A stretch of DNA of 64,000 bases from Sphaerochaeta sp. Phil3 (GTDB lineage: Bacteria; Spirochaetota; Spirochaetia; Sphaerochaetales; Sphaerochaetaceae): assembly GCA_001940825.1 (NCBI GenBank), contig MSGT01000046.1, positions 1 through 64,000 of the forward strand. Reading direction: 5' to 3'. Within the stretch, counting starts at the first letter, position 1. Each line of letters starts with the position of its first letter. The notes beneath the pieces are model-generated. The model worked only from the letters and a program-made list of their open reading frames with translations, searched no databases and was not told the origin of the DNA. Positions 26,872 through 35,409 of this stretch are shown here, in pieces. Made by a program: the position numbers and the translations under genes.

Positions 26872-26900
26872 AATATATCGGTTTTCCGAGGTTTTTGCAA
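26872..26900 (-). promoter_or_regulatory. Promoter of the TPR-tsaE-tsaB-trxB operon (leaderless)
   Basis: Minus-strand TTGCAA (26895-26900), exact 17-bp spacer, TATATT (26872-26877), then six bases to the ATG at 26865. The -35 box lies inside a sequence resembling one end of the 168-bp dispersed element (26888-26915). Confidence 0.65.
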
Positions 26901-26915
26901 AACGAGCTTTGTTTG
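26888..26915. repeat. Solo end of the 168-bp dispersed element
   Basis: GAGGTTTTTGCAAAACGAGC and the following CTTTGTTTG match the end of the element at 29907-29935 (GAGGAACTTGCAAAACTGAG, CTTTGTGTG) with few changes. No other part of the element is found nearby, so this is a truncated copy or a chance match. Confidence 0.4.
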
Positions 26916-26959
26916 TTCCGCATCCTTTTGTTTTGTACCCTTCAAGGAGGTTGTTCCAT

Positions 26960-27700
26960 ATGCTGCCGTTTTTCAATGAAGAGGAGCTTCTCAAGCCTTC
27001 CATGCTTGCAAAGAGGGTCCCGAACTTCCCCTCTACAGTCCTCATCGTGTGGTCGTCGTCCCTTTGCGCCGCAGTAAGGGACCGCTTCAAGCCCAAGACC
27101 ATCTCCACATTCCGCTGCGGAGTCCCATGCCCCGTCTACGGCTTCAAGTACAAAGGCCGCGAGATTGCATGCGTCAACATTCCAATAGGCGCCCCCGTGG
27201 CAGCCGGTTTCATAGAGGAATACATCGTCTGCGGAGCCAAACGCTTCGTTTGCATAGGCACATGCGGCTCCCTTTCTCCTCTCACTCAAGGCAACCTCAT
27301 AGTCCCCACCCATGCCTACAGGGACGAAGGTGTCAGCTGGCACTACGCCACGCACGACAGCCCTTGGATCAAGGTATCCACAGCCATGGAGACCGATGTC
27401 ATTCTGGACAGCCTTGGCGTGCCTCATATCTGCGGTAAAGTGTGGACGTGCGATGCCTTCTATAGAGAGACCCCCTCTGCAATCAAACTCATGAAGGACC
27501 AGGGCGTACTAGCCGTAGAGATGGAATGCGCCGCCAACATGGCCGTCTCTCAGTTCCGCGGCGTTGACTGCTACCAGATGCTCTTTTCCGCAGACCGCCT
27601 CGAGGGCGACTACTGGGAGCAGGGTTCCCTGGGCAAGCGAAAGAGGTCCGTTGACGACCGCCTCGTGGAGATAGCTCTTGAAGTCGCCATTGCAGATTGA
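26960..27700 (+). CDS. PNP/UDP-family nucleoside phosphorylase
   Basis: 246-aa phosphorylase that splits a nucleoside with phosphate to give base and ribose 1-phosphate in salvage. The family fold is shown by GSLSPLTQGNLIVPTHAYRDEGVS, the phosphate/ribose region CIGTCGSL and the purine/uridine site motif AVEMECAANMAVSQFRG, with the ribose-binding Glu-Met-Glu-Cys. The arrangement is nearer to uridine phosphorylase-like members than to DeoD, but base preference is not decided. The start at 26960 has AAGGAGG 9 nt upstream. It is divergent from the TPR operon and followed by the 6S-like RNA. Confidence 0.85.
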   Translation: MLPFFNEEELLKPSMLAKRVPNFPSTVLIVWSSSLCAAVRDRFKPKTISTFRCGVPCPVYGFKYKGREIACVNIPIGAPVAAGFIEEYIVCGAKRFVCIGTCGSLSPLTQGNLIVPTHAYRDEGVSWHYATHDSPWIKVSTAMETDVILDSLGVPHICGKVWTCDAFYRETPSAIKLMKDQGVLAVEMECAANMAVSQFRGVDCYQMLFSADRLEGDYWEQGSLGKRKRSVDDRLVEIALEVAIAD

Positions 27701-27752
27701 TGGTGAAGAATCCTCTTCCATTGCTCGCTCTTGTATGCTAACATTGCCATAC

Positions 27753-27917
27753 GCGGAGATGGGACGAAATTCTCTTGCTCAAACTTTTTAGACGGATCCC
27801 GGCATAGAAACGGTGCATTGCTCCCGCCTAGTGGTTTTAGGGAACAGAATCCGAGACTTAACTGGGGAGCCACCTTGAACACATTGCAGTTCAAGAGGTT
27901 GTCCCTCTCCGCTTTTT
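27753..27917 (+). ncRNA. ssrS: Likely 6S RNA
   Basis: A 160-nt segment closed by a long stem: GCGGAGA-GGGAC (27753-27765, one bulged U) pairs with GTCCC-TCTCCGC (27901-27912), followed by five T. Inside, GCTCCC pairs with GGGAGC near the middle, and the 3' side carries the small hairpin CTTGAAC/GTTCAAG, which recalls the hairpin of E. coli 6S RNA at the same place. 6S RNA binds the sigma70 holoenzyme in stationary phase. There is no coding frame here. The shape matches; a covariance search would settle it. Confidence 0.55.
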
Positions 27918-28047
27918 CCTTTTTCTTCCACAATACACTGCAGAATTGTTCTTCTCGGCCATGACTGCAAAAGACTCTTTTCCACTGAAAGAAGGCAAAA
28001 GCCGTTTCATTGGAAATTGCTTTTCAATGGTTCAACAGTCTTCAAGC

Positions 28048-28110
28048 GCCCTAACAGCCCCAACGGCCCCATAAGCCCAATAAGCCCCATAGGCCCTAAC
28101 AGCCCCCAAA
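28048..28110. repeat. 9-bp tandem array, seven units
   Basis: GCCCTAACA, GCCCCAACG, GCCCCATAA, GCCCAATAA, GCCCCATAG, GCCCTAACA and GCCCCCAAA, in perfect 9-bp register. It ends 42 bp before the pyrophosphatase start codon and so probably lies in its promoter or leader region. Confidence 0.85.
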
Positions 28111-28152
28111 AGTGAGGTTGAGTTCTTCTTGAAGATAGGTTACCCTTTGGGC

Positions 28153-29790
28153 ATGAGAGAGAATCTTAGAAACGAAGTATACATCACAGGGCATAGAAAC
28201 CCTGACATGGACAGCCTATGCGCTGCATACGCATACGCAGCCCTCAAGGGCTCGATAGACAGGATACATGAGTACAAGGCCGTAAGGTGCGGCCATCTTT
28301 CAGACAGCGTTAAGGGGCAGCTGGAGGTGTTGGGAATAGAGGCCCCACCCTACATGAGGGACGTCCATCCAAAGGTTGGGGATGTCATGAGAACTGGGGA
28401 GCATGGGCTTGACTGCAAGGCGCCCATCTTCGATCTCATAAGGATATACGACCAAACGAAGCCAAGTGCCGTTGCCATCTTCGACGGGCAGCAGTTCAAG
28501 GGACTCCTCTCTGTGGACGACATAACCTCGTGGTTCCTCAAGGACAATTCAGGCGGGTGTCCATGCTACGTGTTCAACAGCGAGAACTTTGGAAAGGTCA
28601 TTCCCGGCCGCTACATTTCGCAGAAAGGCGATTCTGACTCACCTGTAGAGTTCCGCGCCGTGATCAAGGCTGATACCAACGACATTGACAATCCAATGGA
28701 AAGCATCGTTGTGATACCATTTCCAACGGACTACGATGAGAGGGGAAAACTCGCCAAGGCAATTGCACTCAATGTGCCTGCAATAATCATTACAGGCGTG
28801 AATGGTGAAGAAAATCCAGCTATTGATGGTTATCAGGGCATCGTCTATGCCTCAAACGAAGGGATTGCAGAGACCATAAGAAGGCTTAGGATGGCACCAT
28901 CGGTCTCTACCATTTTGGGTCAGCAGGGGCCTATCCTCCAGGTTGATGATTTCTTCGACGTTGCCAAGGAGCAGCTTTCGTCCTCCAAGCTCAGAGGCCT
29001 TGCGGTGTTCGACCAGGACAGGTATGCGGGGTTCGTGACGAGGCGATGCTTCCTCAAGAAGCCAAAGTACAGCGTGATCCTCGTTGACCACAACGAGCCT
29101 GACCAGAGCATAAGGGGCATAGAGACTGCGGAGATAAAGGAGATAATCGACCACCACAGGCTGGATGCTCCAAAGACGGACCTTCCCATCTTCATAGACT
29201 CGGAGCCACTTGGAAGCACGTGCACAATAATCTATCAGCTCTTTCTTAGGAACAACGTCGTGCCAGACAAGACCACGTCAAAGGTGCTTCTTGCCGGAAT
29301 CCTCACGGATACGATAATCCTAAGAAGCCCAACCACCACTGGCATTGACATTTGGTCTGCAGAGAGGCTTGCTCCAATGAGCGGGGTAGTGGACCTTGAG
29401 GAGTTTGGGCGCTCGCTTTTCACCAATGTTGGAAGCCTTGTCACCAGAGAGCCTGAGACCGTCATTTCAAGTGACTTCAAGACCTACAAGGAAGGCAACA
29501 TAAACCTTGGGATAGGGCAGTGCGAGGTGCAGACCCTTCAGGACATAGAAGAATACAGCGCAGCCTATCTTGCAGCTCTTGAGAAGATAAAGCGGCTCAA
29601 CCACCTTGATTGGGTCATGCTCATGATAACTGACGTCCTCAAGGGGCAGAGCCTATTGCTGTCGTCCGACTTCGCGCTTGAAAGCAAGTTCTCATACGAG
29701 AAGCTTGCAGATCACGTCTACGACATACAGGACACGCTGTCAAGGAAGAAGCAGTTGCTTCCTGAAATAATACATATCATAAACATGTAG
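28153..29790 (+). CDS. ppaC: Manganese-dependent inorganic pyrophosphatase with CBS/DRTGG insert
   Basis: Family II pyrophosphatase of 545 aa (PPi to 2 Pi). The DHH core is clear: GHRNPDMDSLCAAYAY at the N terminus, DHNEPDQS and the DHH-type motif IIDHHRLD in the middle, and the DHHA2 domain at the end with SRKKQLLP. Between the first motif and the second lies a ~250-aa insert with two CBS repeats flanking a DRTGG domain, as in nucleotide-regulated CBS-PPases (inhibited by AMP/ADP, activated by ApnA in known members). The start is uncertain: ATG 28153 gives the usual short N terminus, while a TTG at 28129 would add 8 residues. The 9-bp array lies just upstream. Confidence 0.92.
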   Translation: MRENLRNEVYITGHRNPDMDSLCAAYAYAALKGSIDRIHEYKAVRCGHLSDSVKGQLEVLGIEAPPYMRDVHPKVGDVMRTGEHGLDCKAPIFDLIRIYDQTKPSAVAIFDGQQFKGLLSVDDITSWFLKDNSGGCPCYVFNSENFGKVIPGRYISQKGDSDSPVEFRAVIKADTNDIDNPMESIVVIPFPTDYDERGKLAKAIALNVPAIIITGVNGEENPAIDGYQGIVYASNEGIAETIRRLRMAPSVSTILGQQGPILQVDDFFDVAKEQLSSSKLRGLAVFDQDRYAGFVTRRCFLKKPKYSVILVDHNEPDQSIRGIETAEIKEIIDHHRLDAPKTDLPIFIDSEPLGSTCTIIYQLFLRNNVVPDKTTSKVLLAGILTDTIILRSPTTTGIDIWSAERLAPMSGVVDLEEFGRSLFTNVGSLVTREPETVISSDFKTYKEGNINLGIGQCEVQTLQDIEEYSAAYLAALEKIKRLNHLDWVMLMITDVLKGQSLLLSSDFALESKFSYEKLADHVYDIQDTLSRKKQLLPEIIHIINM

Positions 29791-29872
29791 TTTCATGCGA
29801 TTTTGTGTAGGGTATATTTCCATCTACATAACGGATATAAGCTGTACCTAATGGTCAAATCCTCGAAAAAAC

Positions 29873-29878
29873 TATAAT
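29873..29878 (+). promoter_or_regulatory. Possible -10 box for adhE
   Basis: Perfect TATAAT with only a weak -35 (TGGTCA at 15 bp). If used, the adhE leader is about 210 nt and contains the whole 168-bp element. A direct repeat TTCTAGA(A)TGTTTT occurs twice just downstream (from 29878 to 29905). Confidence 0.35.
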
Positions 29879-29905
29879 TTCTAGATGTTTTTTCTAGAAT
29901 GTTTT

Positions 29906-30073
29906 GGAGGAACTTGCAAAACTGAGCTTTGTGTGGATTGGACACGGATTGCCGAGATGGAAGCCGCATGAGGCGACTGAAACAATACTTTGTGTATTGT
30001 GAAGTTGCCAAAGGCGGGGTTCCAACCGTGCAGGGCGTGACCAAGACGCATGAAGGAGTTTTGAAAGTCCCTC
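29906..30073. repeat. 168-bp dispersed element with inverted ends (copy 1)
   Basis: The ends are inverted repeats: GGAGGAACTTGCAAAACT on the left and AGTTTTGAAAGTCCCTC on the right. The body is roughly 85% identical to the inverse complement of 45916-46083, which is the same length. A central hairpin ACAATAC/GTATTGT is kept with a compensating base change in the other copy. It carries no transposase, so it is MITE-like or a structured RNA. It lies between the putative adhE promoter and start codon. Confidence 0.8.
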
Positions 30074-30091
30074 TTTGGAGGAACTAGGTAC

Positions 30092-32725
30092 ATGAAGAAT
30101 CAGAAACGCGTTTTGATCGACAGCGTTGAGGCTCTGGAGAATGCTCTCGTAGGAGTGAGAAGCGCTCAGAGGATATACTCCACATACACGCAGGAGCAAG
30201 TTGACCGCATATTCCTTGCAGCTGCAAGTGCGGCAAACAAGGCCAGGATTCCACTAGCAAAGATGGCGGTGGAGGAGACCGGTATGGGCATCGTCGAGGA
30301 CAAGGTCATAAAGAACAACTACGCATCCGAGCACATATACAATGCATACAGGAATGTGAAGACCTGCGGTGTCATAGAGGAGGACAAATCCTATGGCATG
30401 AAGAAGATAGCAGAGCCTGTAGGTGTCATTGCAGCGGTAATTCCAACCACCAACCCAACATCTACTGCAATCTTCAAGTGCCTTTTGGCCCTCAAAACCA
30501 GAAACGCCATAGTGATAAGCCCCCACCCAAGGGCCAAGAACAGCACGATAGAGGCTGCGCGCATAGTCCTTGATGCCGCCGTTGCAGCAGGTGCACCTGA
30601 AGGCATCATAGACTGGATAGATGTTCCAAGCCTTGATTTTACGAACCTCATAATGAAGGATGCCGACCTCATACTTGCAACAGGTGGCCCTGGCATGGTC
30701 AAGGCTGCATACTCGTCAGGAAAGCCAGCCGTTGGTGTTGGACCTGGAAACACCCCTGCAATAATAGACGACAGTGCGGATATCGTGCTTGCTGTGAACT
30801 CCATAATCCACTCCAAGACGTTCGACAACGGAATGATATGCGCATCCGAGCAGTCCGTCATAGTCCACAAAAAGGTCTATGATGCAGTGAAGAAGGAATT
30901 CAAGGCTCGTGGATGCCACTTCCTCAATGCAGAGGAGTTGGACAAGGTGAGGAAGACCATTCTCATAAACGGGTCGCTCAATGCAAGGATCGTAGGCCAG
31001 AGTGCAGGGAAGATCGCAGAGATATCGGGCTTCAAGGTGCCTGATATCACGAAGATCCTCATTGGCGAGGTGGAGAGCGTGGACCTTTCGGAGGAGTTCG
31101 CCCATGAGAAGCTGTCTCCTGTGCTTGCAATGTACAAGGCCAAGGACTTCGATGATGCCCTTGACAAGGCCGAGCACCTCATTGCAGACGGCGGCTACGG
31201 TCATACTTCGTCAATCTATCTTGACGTCGTGACCCAGCAGGACAAACTCAACGAGTTCGAAGCTCGCATGAAGACCTGCCGCATACTGGTCAACACTCCT
31301 TCTTCTCAGGGCGGTATAGGAGACCTGTACAACTTCAAGCTCAGACCTTCCCTTACTTTGGGCTGCGGCTCATGGGGAGGAAACAGCGTGAGCGAGAACG
31401 TTGGGGTCAAGCATCTTTTGAACATCAAGACAGTAGCGGAGAGAAGAGAGAACATGTTGTGGTTCAGAGCACCTGAGAAGGTCTATATAAAGAAAGGATG
31501 CCTGCCTGTTGCGCTTGACGAGCTCAAGACGGTCATGGGCAAGAAGAGGGCGTTCATCGTAACGGACAGCTTTCTTTACAAGAACGGCTACACGAAGCCA
31601 ATCACGGACAAGCTTGACGAAATGGGTATCGTCCACGAGACGTTCTTCGATGTCGAGCCGGACCCGACTCTTTCATGTGCGAAGAAGGGAGCTGCACTCA
31701 TGACATCGTTCCAGCCAGACTGCATCATAGCCCTTGGCGGCGGCTCTGCAATGGACGCAGGAAAGATAATGTGGGTTCTTTACGAGCATCCGGAGGCCGA
31801 TTTCATGGACATGGCCATGCGATTCATAGATATACGCAAGAGGGTCTACACGTTCCCAAAGATGGGTGAGAAGGCCTATTTCATTGCAGTCTCTACAAGT
31901 GCCGGTACGGGCAGCGAGGTCACGCCATTTGCAGTCATCACGGACGAGACGACCGGTGTCAAATACCCGCTTGCAGACTATCAGCTCCTTCCAAACATGG
32001 CAATCGTGGACACGGATCTCCACATGACGGCACCAAAGGGCTTGACGGCTGCATCTGGCATAGACGCCGTAACGCACGCCTTGGAGGCCTATGCATCGGT
32101 GATGGCCACAGATTATACCGATGGCCTTGCGCTCCAGGCCCTCAAAGTGATCTTCAAGTACCTTCCAAGAGCCTATGACAACGGCCTTACGGACATTGAG
32201 GCCCGCGAGAAGATGGCCAACGCCGCCACGATGGCCGGCATGGCTTTTGCAAATGCATTCCTTGGCGTGTGCCACTCAATGGCCCACAAGCTTGGAGCCT
32301 TCCACCATCTTCCACATGGAGTTGCGAACGCACTCATGATAGAGGAGGTCCTCAGGTTCAATGCCTCCGAGGTCCCTGCAAAGATGGGTACCTTCTCGCA
32401 GTACGACCACCCCCATACGCTTGAACGCTATGCGAATGTGGCCACTGAACTTGGTCTTGGTGGAAAAACAAATGAAGAAAAGCTTGAAAATCTCATAAAA
32501 GCGGTCAATGATTTGAAGAAGAGGATTGGAATCAAGTCTTCCATACGCGAGTACGGCATAGACGAGAAGGATTTCCTCGACAGACTCGACGACATGGTTG
32601 AGCAGGCCTTCGACGACCAGTGCACGGGTGCAAACCCAAGATATCCTCTTATGAGCGAGATCAAGCAGATGTACCTCAATGCATACTACGGCGACAGGCA
32701 TTTCCAGGAGAAGGCCTCCAAGTGA
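30092..32725 (+). CDS. adhE: Bifunctional aldehyde-alcohol dehydrogenase
   Basis: 877-aa fermentative enzyme that reduces acetyl-CoA to acetaldehyde and then to ethanol, recycling NADH. The N-terminal aldehyde dehydrogenase half (1-~440) has the CoA-acylating catalytic Cys at about residue 250 (NGMICASEQS) and GVGPGNTPA. The C-terminal iron-dependent alcohol dehydrogenase half (~460-877) carries GGGSAMDAGK for NAD and the iron-ligand histidines in FHHLPHGVANALM. Family length and domain order are normal; AdhE forms spirosomes. The ATG at 30092 has GGAGG 10 nt upstream. No Rex-type operator was seen. It marks an anaerobic, ethanol-producing metabolism. Confidence 0.97.
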   Translation: MKNQKRVLIDSVEALENALVGVRSAQRIYSTYTQEQVDRIFLAAASAANKARIPLAKMAVEETGMGIVEDKVIKNNYASEHIYNAYRNVKTCGVIEEDKSYGMKKIAEPVGVIAAVIPTTNPTSTAIFKCLLALKTRNAIVISPHPRAKNSTIEAARIVLDAAVAAGAPEGIIDWIDVPSLDFTNLIMKDADLILATGGPGMVKAAYSSGKPAVGVGPGNTPAIIDDSADIVLAVNSIIHSKTFDNGMICASEQSVIVHKKVYDAVKKEFKARGCHFLNAEELDKVRKTILINGSLNARIVGQSAGKIAEISGFKVPDITKILIGEVESVDLSEEFAHEKLSPVLAMYKAKDFDDALDKAEHLIADGGYGHTSSIYLDVVTQQDKLNEFEARMKTCRILVNTPSSQGGIGDLYNFKLRPSLTLGCGSWGGNSVSENVGVKHLLNIKTVAERRENMLWFRAPEKVYIKKGCLPVALDELKTVMGKKRAFIVTDSFLYKNGYTKPITDKLDEMGIVHETFFDVEPDPTLSCAKKGAALMTSFQPDCIIALGGGSAMDAGKIMWVLYEHPEADFMDMAMRFIDIRKRVYTFPKMGEKAYFIAVSTSAGTGSEVTPFAVITDETTGVKYPLADYQLLPNMAIVDTDLHMTAPKGLTAASGIDAVTHALEAYASVMATDYTDGLALQALKVIFKYLPRAYDNGLTDIEAREKMANAATMAGMAFANAFLGVCHSMAHKLGAFHHLPHGVANALMIEEVLRFNASEVPAKMGTFSQYDHPHTLERYANVATELGLGGKTNEEKLENLIKAVNDLKKRIGIKSSIREYGIDEKDFLDRLDDMVEQAFDDQCTGANPRYPLMSEIKQMYLNAYYGDRHFQEKASK

Positions 32726-32732
32726 GGCCTTT
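32711..32732 (+). terminator. Weak hairpin at the end of adhE
   Basis: AAGGCCTC/GAGGCCTT overlapping the adhE stop codon, without a real T tract. It may attenuate read-through into the next gene or stabilise the 3' end. Confidence 0.35.
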
Positions 32733-32771
32733 GCTGGGGTTCTGCATCATGTGAAGAGAGAGGAGGATTAG

Positions 32772-33524
32772 ATGAATCTAGACAATGTGATAGCTATAAG
32801 AAAGCATAAAACCATATACAGGGAGGGAAACCTTTGCTACAAGGTTTTCGACAAGAGCTTCTCCAAGGCCGATATCTTCAACGAAGCCTTGAACCAGGCC
32901 CGTGTAGAGGAGACCTGGCTGCACGTTCCAAAGATCCATGAAGTCACCACCGTGGAGGATGGACGCTGGGCCATAGTCTATGACTACATAGAAGGCAAGA
33001 CCCTTGCCCAGCTCATGGAGGAGAATCCTGATAAGAAGGACGAATACCTCAACGAGTTCGTAGACCTCCAGATAAGCATGCATGCCCTCAAGTGTCCGCT
33101 TTTGAACAAGCTCCGCGACAAGATGGAGCGCAAGATATCGGAGACGACGCTTTCCGCTACGGTCAAGTACGAACTCAATACACGCCTCAAGGCCATGCCA
33201 AAGCACGTGAAGCTGTGCCATGGGGACTTCAACCCGTCCAACATAATCATCACGCCAGAGGGAAGGCCCTACATCATAGACTGGGCCCACGCAACACAGG
33301 GCAATGCATCGGCGGACGTAGCAAGGACATACCTTTTGTTCTGCCTCAAAGGCGACGAGGAGACGGCCAAGAAGTATCTGAACCTTTTCTGCGAAAAGAG
33401 CGACACTCCAAAGCAGTACGTCCAGAAATGGATGCCAATCGTTGCCGCATCCCAGAGCGTGAAGGGCAACGAACAGGAGCGTGAATTCCTGTACCGTTGG
33501 GCCGATGTCGTTGAATATCAGTAG
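32772..33524 (+). CDS. Aminoglycoside/choline phosphotransferase-family kinase
   Basis: 250-aa protein-kinase-fold enzyme. The catalytic loop CHGDFNPSNII (near residue 155) with Asp and Asn and the metal-binding IIDWAHA motif mark the APH/choline-kinase family. An N-terminal hinge region (WAIVYDYIEGKTLAQLM) binds the nucleotide. In this family such stand-alone members phosphorylate small alcohols, sugars or aminoglycosides; nothing here points to antibiotic resistance. AGGAGG precedes the ATG by 6 nt. It follows adhE after 46 bp and may be read through from it. Confidence 0.8.
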   Translation: MNLDNVIAIRKHKTIYREGNLCYKVFDKSFSKADIFNEALNQARVEETWLHVPKIHEVTTVEDGRWAIVYDYIEGKTLAQLMEENPDKKDEYLNEFVDLQISMHALKCPLLNKLRDKMERKISETTLSATVKYELNTRLKAMPKHVKLCHGDFNPSNIIITPEGRPYIIDWAHATQGNASADVARTYLLFCLKGDEETAKKYLNLFCEKSDTPKQYVQKWMPIVAASQSVKGNEQEREFLYRWADVVEYQ

Positions 33525-33601
33525 ATTCTTTGGTATATCAGGTATATGATTTCGTTTGCAGCGGTCTCTTGGCCGCTGTAAGTGTTTGGGAGGGTCTGTA
33601 G

Positions 33602-34339
33602 ATGTTTTTTCCGTTCTTCTATTTCTTCTACCTCAATCCAATACTCATTGCAGCTGCCGTGATTCCAGCTGTCGTGCTTCTTGTGAAGGTGTACAAGGTC
33701 GATCATCTGGACAAGGAGTCTCCAAGACTTTTGTGGAACCTCGTGGTAAGGGGAGTCATAGCCACCGTCTTTGCAATGCTGACCGAGTGGATAGGGGAGT
33801 TCGTGCTTTCCAGCTTCGTGCAGGAGCAAACGGTTCTCTACAACTTCCTATTGTATTTCATTGTGGTTGCGGTGTCTGAGGAGGGCTTCAAGTACCTTCT
33901 CATGAAGCAGCGCACATGGAAGGACCCTGAGTTCAACTTCCAGTTCGACGGGGTGGTCTACGCTGTGTTCGTCTCCCTTGGATTCGCCCTTTGGGAGAAC
34001 ATAAGCTATGTGCTCATGTATGGTTTTGGAACAGCTCTCATACGTGCTGTAACTGCAGTCCCAGGCCATGCCTGCTTTGGGGTGTTCATGGGAGCGTGGT
34101 ACGGCCTTGCAAAGAAGTACGAAAGCTATGGCATGCATTCGCAGTCCAAGACATGCAGAGTCGTAGCCCTTCTCAGTTCCATAGTCCTTCACGGCTGCTA
34201 CGATTTCACTGCCTCCATAGAGAACCAGAACTACGCTTGGATATTCGTGGCGTTCGTCGTCGTCATGTTCATTGTGGCATTCAGGCTCGTCAAGAAGCTT
34301 TCTCAGAACGACCGCTATGTTGGAAGGATGCAGTGGTGA
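33602..34339 (+). CDS. prsW: PrsW-family intramembrane metalloprotease
   Basis: 245-aa polytopic membrane protein with about seven spans. The PrsW signature is present: EEGFKYLLM (Glu-Glu pair with Lys), then VPGHACFGVFMGAWYG and a final LHGCYDF, which supply the putative metal-binding Glu and His residues. In Bacillus PrsW cleaves an anti-sigma factor; no anti-sigma gene lies adjacent here, so the substrate is unknown. The ATG has GGGAGGG 8 nt upstream. A small hairpin (CAGCGG/CCGCTG) sits ~20 nt before the ribosome site. Confidence 0.85.
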   Translation: MFFPFFYFFYLNPILIAAAVIPAVVLLVKVYKVDHLDKESPRLLWNLVVRGVIATVFAMLTEWIGEFVLSSFVQEQTVLYNFLLYFIVVAVSEEGFKYLLMKQRTWKDPEFNFQFDGVVYAVFVSLGFALWENISYVLMYGFGTALIRAVTAVPGHACFGVFMGAWYGLAKKYESYGMHSQSKTCRVVALLSSIVLHGCYDFTASIENQNYAWIFVAFVVVMFIVAFRLVKKLSQNDRYVGRMQW

Positions 34340-34427
34340 CTTCTTGAAGGCGTCTTCTTGAAGTGGTGAATGTTTGAACCTCGTCGCTCGGCTTTTGCCT
34401 TGCAACGAGGCCTCTGTATGGTCGTCT

Positions 34428-34685
34428 TCATATCGTTATCTTCACATGCGTGCCGTCCGACTGGACTTCGACAAGGGTGAAGTGCCCGTTGGCTTTGATG
34501 TAGTCTTTGATTTCAGAGTAGGCCGTAGTGAACGCCTTTTGGAGCTTGTCCGCCAGTTCAGGTGTCATTCCCTTGGCCTTTTCTGCCTGCTTCCAGATGA
34601 ACCTTGACTTTATGAGACCTGCGGGGACCCAAAGGTTCAACTTGAACCTTGAGTCCTCATCGTCTACGTTTATGTGTATTTTCAT
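34428..34685 (-). CDS. Small protein resembling the C-terminal domain of the adjacent XRE regulator, 85 aa
   Basis: Unnamed small protein. It starts MKIHINVDDED, then has a beta/alpha pattern: KLNLWVPAGLIKSRF, a helix-rich middle (ELADKLQKAFTTAYSEIKDY) and a final strand LVEVQSDGTHVKITI. Two of these blocks parallel the end of the neighbouring XRE protein (KVRVNLPLSLVK and LVSVQSADGDNVSIVVE), so the two share a domain. It lies 16 bp after the XRE stop in the same operon. The frame runs upstream to a TTG that overlaps the XRE end, but ATG 34685 is the better start. The role is perhaps to bind or tune the regulator. Confidence 0.6.
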   Translation of the reverse strand: MKIHINVDDEDSRFKLNLWVPAGLIKSRFIWKQAEKAKGMTPELADKLQKAFTTAYSEIKDYIKANGHFTLVEVQSDGTHVKITI

Positions 34686-34701
34686 AAGCAGAGCTTCGTT
34701 C

Positions 34702-35208
34702 TCATTCAACCACTATGGAGACATTGTCTCCGTCTGCTGACTGCACGCTTACAAGCTCTCCAATGACACCTTTCTCAATGAGGGAGAACATCTGCTGCCA
34801 GTCTATATTGGAAAGGGCTTCTGCAGTGGCCTTGTTCCCTGAAACCTCCGGCATTGAAAGTCCTGTTTCAAGACATATCTTGACAAGGGAGAGTGGTAGG
34901 TTCACACGTACCTTGTCTCCATCCTTGGAATCCACGACGATTCTAAGGAGCATTTGCTCGAAAGGCTTCTTCTGCGAAGCATCAAGCATCCTAACCGCTG
35001 GAACCGTCTCCTTTCCAAGAAGTTCGTCCGTAGTCACTCCCAAGAGGTCGCTCAGCATTGGAAGCAGTGTGATGTCAGGCATGTTTATGTCGTTTTCCCA
35101 CTTTGAGACGGCCTGAGGGCTTACATTCGCTTTCTCCGCTACGAAGTCCTGTGTGAGACCCTTTTCCTTTCTGAGTCTTGCAAATCTTGTTCCAAATGTT
35201 TCTTTCAT
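34702..35208 (-). CDS. XRE-family helix-turn-helix regulator, 168 aa
   Basis: The DNA-binding domain at ~5-62 is a Cro/CI-type HTH: RFARLRKEKGLTQDFVAEKA then VSPQAVSKWENDINMPDITLL. After a linker, the C-terminal half (~85-168) is a small alpha/beta domain whose outer strands are similar to the next gene's product. The start at 35208 is fixed by AAGGAG; the frame continues 8 codons more without a ribosome site. It forms an operon with the 85-aa gene. The target is not evident. The region between it and the transaldolase gene (about 200 bp) contains a CTCAAC/GTTGAG hairpin (around 35350-35370). Confidence 0.85.
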   Translation of the reverse strand: MKETFGTRFARLRKEKGLTQDFVAEKANVSPQAVSKWENDINMPDITLLPMLSDLLGVTTDELLGKETVPAVRMLDASQKKPFEQMLLRIVVDSKDGDKVRVNLPLSLVKICLETGLSMPEVSGNKATAEALSNIDWQQMFSLIEKGVIGELVSVQSADGDNVSIVVE

Positions 35209-35409
35209 CTTCTTTTCTCCTTGGAGGGTCAATTGAGAACTCCCCTTTGGGATTTCCTTTGGCCCCTACACCAGGAAATCTAGCTTTTCTTCTGGACCTT
35301 TGTAATGGACCTGTAGTTGAACAACCCGTATCAATGGTTGTTTTATCGCTCAACTTGCGGTTGAGTTGGCTTTTTGGAGCCTCCATATGGATTCCAGCGG
35401 ATTTCTTGG

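Noticed and set aside
29791-30091. Rex operator controlling adhE
   Set aside because: No TTGTTAA-type inverted repeat was found; the ACAATAC/GTATTGT hairpin belongs to the dispersed element and does not fit the Rex consensus.
30716-31204. Long minus-strand frames opposite adhE, glnS and other large genes
   Set aside because: These are antisense shadows of strongly biased coding sequence, without ribosome sites or recognisable domains.
32772-33524. Aminoglycoside resistance gene
   Set aside because: Only the generic APH/choline kinase fold is evident; no resistance subclass motif or mobile context is present.
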